Assembly (NCBI GenBank): GCA_013115135.1
Contig: JABANP010000534.1
Span: 1-35,210 of the forward strand
Reading direction: 5' to 3'
DNA from: Perkinsus olseni
Lineage: Eukaryota; Perkinsozoa; Perkinsida; Perkinsidae
DNA: 35,210 nt
Of the stretch, positions 29,632-35,210 are shown one piece after another. The notes under the pieces were generated by a model. It did not search any database, was not told the origin of the DNA, and was given only the letters and a program-made list of their open reading frames with translations. Position 1 is the stretch's first letter; the number at the start of each line of letters is the position of its first letter. The position numbers and the translations under genes are program-made.

Positions 29632-31788
29632 ATGCCATCATCGAGCGTCGCGGCTGAGCCATCTACTCCGCCGTTTTCTCTCACCGGGGACCGGTATGAC
29701 CAGTCCACGTACTGGGGCCGATTCAGGAGGATGCTCGACCAATGCGACCCGACCACGCTGCTGCACAGGTGATATAGAAGGGGGTGATGGCCAAGGGAAA
29801 CTTCAGGAAATCTTTTACTCGTTGGGTGCGCTAATCGCGTATGCCGCGGAAGAACGTCGTGGTTGTACTACTACTGAAGCGCTACTACTAACGCTATTCA
29901 CTATTACTGCATTTCCACATCAAATTGAAGGGAGGCGATTCGGCTGGGCCGAAATAGTGAAACTCAAAAGCAATTTCATACTTATTTGGTGTGAAAAATG
30001 ATGAAGCGAAACTACTCCGGGAGAGATTAACTCCCTCTTGTACTTGCGTTCTACCCATTTGCTACTGTCGTCCTTGAATAGAGTGTTGATCGACTGAAGG
30101 GGGGGAATGGTCGAAAGCAGTTGATATCCGTACAGTAAACTCGTCGTCTTCCTGCTCAGTACGAAGGAGATCTACGAGGCCCGTAACGCCCTGCATGATT
30201 ATTACAATGGGGAGAGCAAGCTGAGCGATGAGGAGCTGTGGAAGGCACGAAAGTTGAAGGAATCTGCGGTAGTGTTTAAAAGGTTCTTATGAAATGCGCG
30301 ATGGAATTGTGGGAGAATCTTAGGTCGAACCACGGATTACGCGAGTAGTTGAAAGATATCTTTCCCGGACAGATTGCAACTGTTCGAGTAGCACATATGT
30401 TCGGATGATCTTGTTAAGGGCGGCGGCGGCAGCGGCAAATCTGCTGTTGATTTCGTTCGCTGGCCCACCGTTCGCTACCAGCCCCGTTAAATGAACTAAG
30501 TGAAACTCAGACTCGATTCTAGTATCGTTCCTTGCACGTGAATTGTGGCTTCAAAATCTATTCTGAATTTCGCCCTTGGTTCACTGAGCACGTCCACTGT
30601 TATGACCATCCGTCTTCAGATCCATCCCGACACAGGTGACCTCATACCCCAGCCGTTTCGGATGAGCGGCTACGTCCCCTTCAACGGGCCTGTTTGTGTT
30701 GGCGCTGTCATGGCCAAGTCAACGCCAGCCATCGTTTTTTGGTCGGTCGTGAAAATGCAAGATGCCGGGATTGAACCCGAGTACTTCTCAGGCACTGGGT
30801 TAACCAATCTCAGAATGCCTTTGTTAACTACTTCAACAGAAACGCTTCTTCTCCTGTCGATGACGAGACTTTGACGTGGAGCTACATGGGAGCCGTCACC
30901 AGCGCTATAGCCATCGCCTATGGTCTATCAACGGTGAGGCAACCCCCTGTGTCTTTATTAACTCTGTTAAGACGTATGATGCTTTCCTGTCCCCTGGTCG
31001 TTATTATTATCGACTCTCTGGAATCTACCATCTTTCGTTTAGGTTGTGAAGAAGCGTTTGCCTCCCGCGAAGGCAACAGTTGTCTTGCGGTGGGTAGGGC
31101 TGCCTGCCTCGATGGTGAGTGAGTGTCTCTCGCATAGTCGTATAGTTTGGCTGGTTGCTCAGGTGGCATCATCCGCCAATTGTTTTATCATGCGCCATTC
31201 GGAGCTGGACACCGGCATTACAGTCTTCAAGAAGGGCACCAATGAAGAGGTCGGCACTAGCAGGGCGGCCGCTAAGAAAGCTCTAAAGGAGGTACGTCTC
31301 TGGGGAAAATATTCCGACTTCGGAGTTTCTGGCCCCATTATCAGGTAGTGGCATCCCGAGTACTGCTGCAGTTCCCCGTGTTTGGGGTGTCTCCAGCGTT
31401 TATGACGCTGCCTCCGATACAGAGACTCTGCCTGGCCTACCCTAGTCTGGCCCTGCCAATATCCACCACGGTGAGACCATCGCATTCTCTCGAACTCTGT
31501 CGAATTTCAGTCTTCCAACTTTCCGGCGTCGCTAGGAGTTCGCTGCGCGCAGTCATGGGTTCAGTTTTTCTACAGCTATGCGTATTGAAGGACTTATCGT
31601 CCAGGCGCGACGGCCAGGTGGATTGCACTGACCATACGTTACCACTCGTGCAGGTTCTTCTACTCTCATTCGGATTGGGCCTCCCAGCGAGCATCGCGGC
31701 CTTCCCACAAACCGGCGTGATACCGGAGAATTCACTCGAGCCTGAGCTGCGGGGCCACGGCGATCTACAGTACAATAAAGGCCTCTAG
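29632..31788 (+). CDS. SFXN: Sideroflexin (mitochondrial serine/amino-acid carrier), 323 aa, 8 exons
   Basis: Exons: 29632-29768, 30160-30268, 30620-30741, 30792-30933, 31043-31114, 31163-31291, 31345-31470, 31654-31788; 972 nt, all phases match, length equal to the family norm of about 320 aa. Hallmarks in order: DQSTYWGRFRRMLDQCDP (residues about 22-39), EELWKARKLKESA, HPDTGD (84-89), PFRMSGYVPFNGP, HWVNQSQNAFVNYFNRNA (124-141), MGAVTSAIAIAYGL, MRHSELDTGI, VGTSRAAAKKALKE, and the C-terminal YNKGL. Sideroflexins are inner-membrane carriers; human SFXN1/3 import serine for one-carbon metabolism. The start is the first ATG, giving a short Ser/Pro N-terminus. Intron 2 holds a dead CSC1 fragment and the 50-nt intron 3 holds an antisense T-arm; its donor is TG|GTCGGT. 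Confidence 0.93.
30310..30396 (+). pseudogene. CSC1 coding fragment inside sideroflexin intron 2
   Basis: Sequence from GGGAGAATCTTAGGTCGAAC onward matches 27640-27722 of the CSC1 gene (start of the RRM-like cytosolic domain: PENLRSNHKLREYF...). The copy has an in-frame TAG where CSC1 has TAT and several further substitutions, so it cannot code. It lies on the same strand, about 2.7 kb from its source. Confidence 0.85.
30742..30791 (-). other. 50-nt sideroflexin intron with antisense T-arm
   Basis: GT-AG intron 3. After GTCGGTCGTGAAAATGCAAGATG it has CCGGGATTGAACCCGA (30767-30782), the reverse complement of a tRNA T-loop (GGTTCAATCC). Both flanking exons are fixed by protein conservation (FW|HWVNQS), so its intron status is the most secure of this group. 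Confidence 0.75.
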
Positions 31789-32136
31789 AGTTAGGAAAGA
31801 TATCTCCCCGCACTGCCAAGATTTTCATTTGCGCACTGTGACGATTTCTCTGTGTAATGTGGTTGTTAGACCCGGTATATAACGACGTTTGAGCCATCAT
31901 GCGCTGTGGTGTATGTGCTGCCGATTTCAGATTCAAGCTCGATCTGGTCGTTCAATTTTGGTTTCCCAACCGAATTCTTAATGCGTTTAATTCTAGTATG
32001 GATGGGTTATGGAATGTGAACACAAGTCTGAGAGATTCGTCACGAATTAGCCTTAAACCCATTCAACACAAATTCTGTCACGGCTTGTGTTGCTGCAATG
32101 GTGTAGAAGTCAGTGGGAAAAGAGGAAGTCACCTCG

Positions 32137-32212
32137 TCATCGCGATATGTAGTGGGCCGGTTAGTACATCGTGTTAAGCAGCAGGAGGTCGGTGGATCGA
32201 TCCTCGTGACCC
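32137..32212 (+). other. tRNA-like sequence, degenerate
   Basis: A-box-like ATGTAGTGGGCCGGTTAGTA, a TGTTAAG loop reminiscent of tRNA-Asn, and B-box-like GGATCGATCC at the expected spacing, followed by a TTTT run. Acceptor and anticodon stems do not pair well, so it is a pseudo-tRNA or SINE head rather than a working tRNA. Confidence 0.45.
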
Positions 32213-32357
32213 GTAATTTTAAACTTCTCGAGAAGCTGATGAGTCGGGGGTAGCTTGAGCCTGAGATTGCCCACGTTCCTGAACTAGAGTATCAAGTTCC
32301 TCTGTGAGAGAAGATTACCTAAACCTCTTCGGATACACTAACACTCCTAAGCTGCCA

Positions 32358-32412
32358 GGGTCAGTGGAAACCACAGCATACCGAATTGGTCTTCTGTGGC
32401 CTCCACTGACCC
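32358..32412. repeat. 55-nt perfect-arm hairpin
   Basis: GGGTCAGTGGA (32358-32368) pairs with TCCACTGACCC (32402-32412); inside, CCACAG (32371-32376) pairs with CTGTGG (32394-32399), leaving a 17-nt loop. GCCA and TGGC outside the arms may extend the stem after a short bulge. Confidence 0.9.
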
Positions 32413-33119
32413 CCGCTGGCGGATGGGGGCTCGATAGATTCCGATGGTACCAGGCGTTGTTGATCTTATTCGTAGGTTCCTGTGTTCGTCGTGCTGAGTG
32501 GTTATTCTCACTCTAGCAAACCCAAACACTACGTTCGTTTCTTCGAGTAGTATTCATCAGCGTAGATTTCCAAGAAGCTTGGAAGTCGTAGCGATGACAT
32601 ACGACCGAAAACTGACCACCTTCGTGAAGTATCACCAGTTATCCACCAACGAGCGAAACTTGACAGTGAAAAGGAAGAATCAGTAATGGCCCTCGATATG
32701 AAAACAATCTGGAAATAAGTGAACCCTCTGAGAGATCAGCTGGACATGAAGCCTCGTGGTGATCATGAGCATCGTATCACAATAAGACCAACTAATAGGA
32801 CTACCTAGGAAGAGTACATGAAGATTCCCACAAATGCGCAAAAGCGTACTCGAATAAACGGCACGTCTTCTGCGACACATGAACTGAGTTGACGGGTACA
32901 GCGGCCATTGCTCGGCCCGAGCAAAATATGTATGCCAACATCAGCACACAAGCACACTGAGCGTTGAGAAAAGACGGACTAATGTCGGCGACCATCACCC
33001 ATCACCGCACAAGCAGGCAGGAATGAGAAAATTATAATAATAATCTAGAAGACCAGATAACAATTTCTAGCCTTTGATGCAGACCACCGGAGTCTGCTGG
33101 GTAAGAGCGATAACAGCTG

Positions 33120-33974
33120 CTAAACTCTGGTGAGAGCAATGCGTCCTCCTTCAACCGCCACGTAGATCGTATTTTCAGTGGCAAAGACGACGTAGCTTAG
33201 GTCGACGTGCTGCCAAGATTTGGTTGGGCAAACTGACCTCACCATTCGCTTGAGATCGTCTAAGGTGCCCCTCCCGACCGGCTCTACATCATAGCGCACG
33301 TATCGAACACCCTTGTCGCGTCGAACAAGTTTGAAGTGGCGGCGGCCAGTAGATCTGCCATTACACGTAACCTCTATACCCACAGAGTCGTACCGTAATA
33401 TCCAGTAAGACAACTTGAGATGCGGGGCCACGGGCTCGACGTACTCGAATGAACCGGCGGCAAAGTTATGCGCTTCTCGCATGAACTCAATCTTCTCCCC
33501 TCGGAAGCTGGTAGTGAAGGTGTCACCACTTGTGAATGTAAGAGTGGTCATGTCACCCGCTTCAATACCCGCTGGTGGGTAGCGATCATCTGGCATGACC
33601 TGCCCAGCCAGCGCCAAACACGTTCCCACGTCCTTATACCAATGCCGAACGGGTAGGTTGATTGTGTACGTAATGTTTGTTACCTCCATCAAAGAGAACC
33701 AAAAAGTGGTGAACGCATGGCTAAAGGGGCGAACACCTTCAGGGGTCCACGGCGTGAAACTAGTATCCTCACCACAGAATGGCGGAGGTCCTTTAGGAGA
33801 ATCCGGTGTGCAGCGGTCGAACGCTCCGAAACTAACGCCAACTCGATACTTATCATCCACCCCGACGGTTATACTGTATGCGTCATTTTTGTAACCAAAT
33901 GTGCCGACTTCCGGTGTCGCTGTAACGAGCACACCCCCAGTGACGATGAGCCAAGGTGCGACGAAGTTCATCAT
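33120..33974 (-). CDS. Secreted hypothetical protein, 284 aa, single exon
   Basis: Single uninterrupted frame from ATG 33974 to the stop at 33120, unusual among the intron-split genes here. The N-terminus (MNFVAPWLIVTGGVLVTATP) is a clear signal peptide with cleavage likely after about residue 19-21. The mature part has five cysteines (DRCTPD, FCGED, GTCLAL, VTCNGR, SVCPTK), is rich in Thr/Val/Phe with alternating patterns suggestive of beta structure, and has an NIT glycosylation sequon; there is no further membrane segment. No domain recognised. It looks like a lineage-specific secreted family, possibly with paralogues elsewhere in the genome. Met-Met at the start leaves one residue of ambiguity. 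Confidence 0.75.
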   Translation of the reverse strand: MMNFVAPWLIVTGGVLVTATPEVGTFGYKNDAYSITVGVDDKYRVGVSFGAFDRCTPDSPKGPPPFCGEDTSFTPWTPEGVRPFSHAFTTFWFSLMEVTNITYTINLPVRHWYKDVGTCLALAGQVMPDDRYPPAGIEAGDMTTLTFTSGDTFTTSFRGEKIEFMREAHNFAAGSFEYVEPVAPHLKLSYWILRYDSVGIEVTCNGRSTGRRHFKLVRRDKGVRYVRYDVEPVGRGTLDDLKRMVRSVCPTKSWQHVDLSYVVFATENTIYVAVEGGRIALTRV

Positions 33975-35210
33975 TAAGAAAGTAGGGGCGCTGAGTAATC
34001 CGAAAAGCTATCAGGGGAAGAGACGACTGAACCATTTGCACTATAACTCAGTGCAGTGTGGCTATTAGATACGGGGCTCGAAGAAAAGATAAAGTTGGAC
34101 TGGAGAGAAGCTAAGCAATAATGTGGTTCCTAGCTTTACTAAGCTAAGGTAGGCTTAGCGGAGCATGTATGCTCATGCACGCGAGTTCAAGGCGCATAAG
34201 AATGTAAGACGGTTTGCTCCTGGGTGGAAACCACATCTACGATGGACTATCTATGGGGGAGAACTGATCGAAGGTTCGTTGAACATCAGAAGAGCGACCA
34301 GCAACCACCGAATACAGCACAGAGAGCCAATCGGTATGGTATTTGACGGGCGTTCGCTAGCTTCAGAATTGTCTTCCTAGCGTACGTCGTGTGCAGCGTC
34401 GCTTGGCTCGAAGTTTGAACGTCAAACCCCCGTGCAACCGGGTGGCAGCGAGGCAGAGTTAGGCTATGTGAGTCGGAAGAGCGAGCTCCGTGACTGCTGT
34501 TGAGAAAAAATCCAACGCATAGCCCCCATAGAAGCTCTTTGTTTGCAGCTCACCGCCCAGACGGCCGCCACGTTAACGCGCAATGTCTCTGTCTAACTTG
34601 CGACCTCCACGGCCAGCTGTAATTCTTCCAAAATGGGTACCGAATGCTCCCGATTCCAGACTCAACCAGACATCGCCGTTTGATCTTGGATCTTGCAATT
34701 TTTCTTGTAGCGTTCAATCGTAGTAGAGATGGCTATTGAACTGGGTGTATCCCAACTCGTACAGCATAAATTCGGTCCGTGACCAACTCGGGTAATCGAC
34801 GAAAGCGTTTCGCGCTGTTGATGCAGTTTAATTTCGGTCGCGCCTGAAAAGGGTCCATGATTTCAGGCAGTTGAGAATCTCAACCTGATATTCTCCCCGC
34901 CGGGGGTACTCGAAATCGAAATCTATCAAGCATTACTGACCTTATTCGTTGGTTACGGGCGGGAACGGTTTTGGGTAGCCGTCAAGCCCACAGGTAACAC
35001 TAGGCCACGAAGGGTAGGAGTAAGAGTCGCAACTTATGTATGTGCGTGGCACGCACTGCGTGCAATAGTTGTCTACGGCGTAGACTCTACGCTATACAAG
35101 AATAGATCACTACTGCGCAATATGCTGTACGCATACAACTAGCCATAAGGCTACTCATCAAGACTGTGGCATAATGCTCTATCACAGCAGGAACTTCCCG
35201 AAGCTGGCTG
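33975..35210. other. Upstream of the secreted gene to window end
   Basis: No gene recognised. Contains the presumed promoter and 5' leader of the - strand gene (33975-34100) and a taGCTTTACTAAGC-taaggtagGCTTAGC dyad near 34132-34165. A frame at 34165-34380 lacks protein-like features. Confidence 0.35.

Larger units (their letters stand above)
31789..33119. other. Stretch with hairpin and tRNA-like sequence
   Basis: No confident gene. A frame from ATG 31899 (92 codons) has no recognised content. A degenerate sense tRNA-like sequence lies at 32137-32212 and a strong hairpin at 32358-32412. 32520-33119 shows nothing further. Confidence 0.4.

Noticed and set aside
29573..29695. Full tRNA-Ser/Leu-like gene on the - strand upstream of sideroflexin
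   Set aside because: The apparent A-box half lies within the conserved coding sequence of sideroflexin exon 1; only the T-arm at 29577-29593 is meaningful.

Overview
The window looks like nuclear DNA of an intron-rich unicellular eukaryote. There are no prokaryotic operons or Shine-Dalgarno sites. Genes are broken by short GT-AG introns (about 47 to 400 nt), and three conserved genes encode proteins of eukaryotic families (sideroflexin, OSCA/TMEM63/CSC1, MFSD1-like). The compact, intron-dense style together with orphan secreted proteins suggests an alveolate, perhaps Perkinsus-like; this is an inference and no diagnostic marker such as a confirmed spliced leader was found.

Layout. 1-3.2 kb: A/T-rich low-complexity DNA, one possible 142-aa ORF, and a dense cluster of short palindromes at 2158-2225. 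3.2-12 kb: a run of small orphan genes on the + strand, each rebuilt from splice sites and matching phases (3211-3802, 5386-5769, 8361-8782, 9511-10069 and weaker ones). A perfect 20-nt palindromic motif recurs four times between 6.8 and 11.5 kb. 12-20 kb: a partial (two exons seen) and then a complete 12-exon copy of an MFSD1-like major facilitator transporter (15955-20119, 523 aa). 20.8-22.0 kb: a three-exon gene for a probable secreted 222-aa protein. 22.7-23.6 kb: a 20-unit, 20-bp tandem repeat, a palindrome cluster and a 4 x 21-bp repeat. 24.7-25.1 kb: a relic of a non-LTR retrotransposon end on the - strand. 26.65-29.44 kb: a CSC1/OSCA/TMEM63 channel. 29.63-31.79 kb: an 8-exon sideroflexin (323 aa), carrying a dead CSC1 fragment inside its second intron. 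33.1-34.0 kb: a single-exon 284-aa secreted orphan on the - strand.

The most unusual signal is a set of short introns that contain tRNA T-arm/B-box-like sequence, usually antisense, beginning directly with the 5' splice site (GTGAG...AAAAATA...CGGCGGG.TCGAACC) and ending at the 3' splice site. They occur in otherwise unrelated genes (9773-9900, 11771-11858, 30742-30791, 8691-8738, probably 23369-23474). This looks like intron gain from tRNA-derived SINE-like elements (introners). A second, T-rich intron class (AAATTTTTCCG-like) recurs in the 3.5-7.7 kb genes.

The three recognised proteins are all membrane proteins (lysosomal-type MFS transporter, osmosensitive cation channel, mitochondrial carrier) but nothing in the sequence shows that they work together. 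All gene models are from reading splice signals and phases by eye; no transcript evidence was available.
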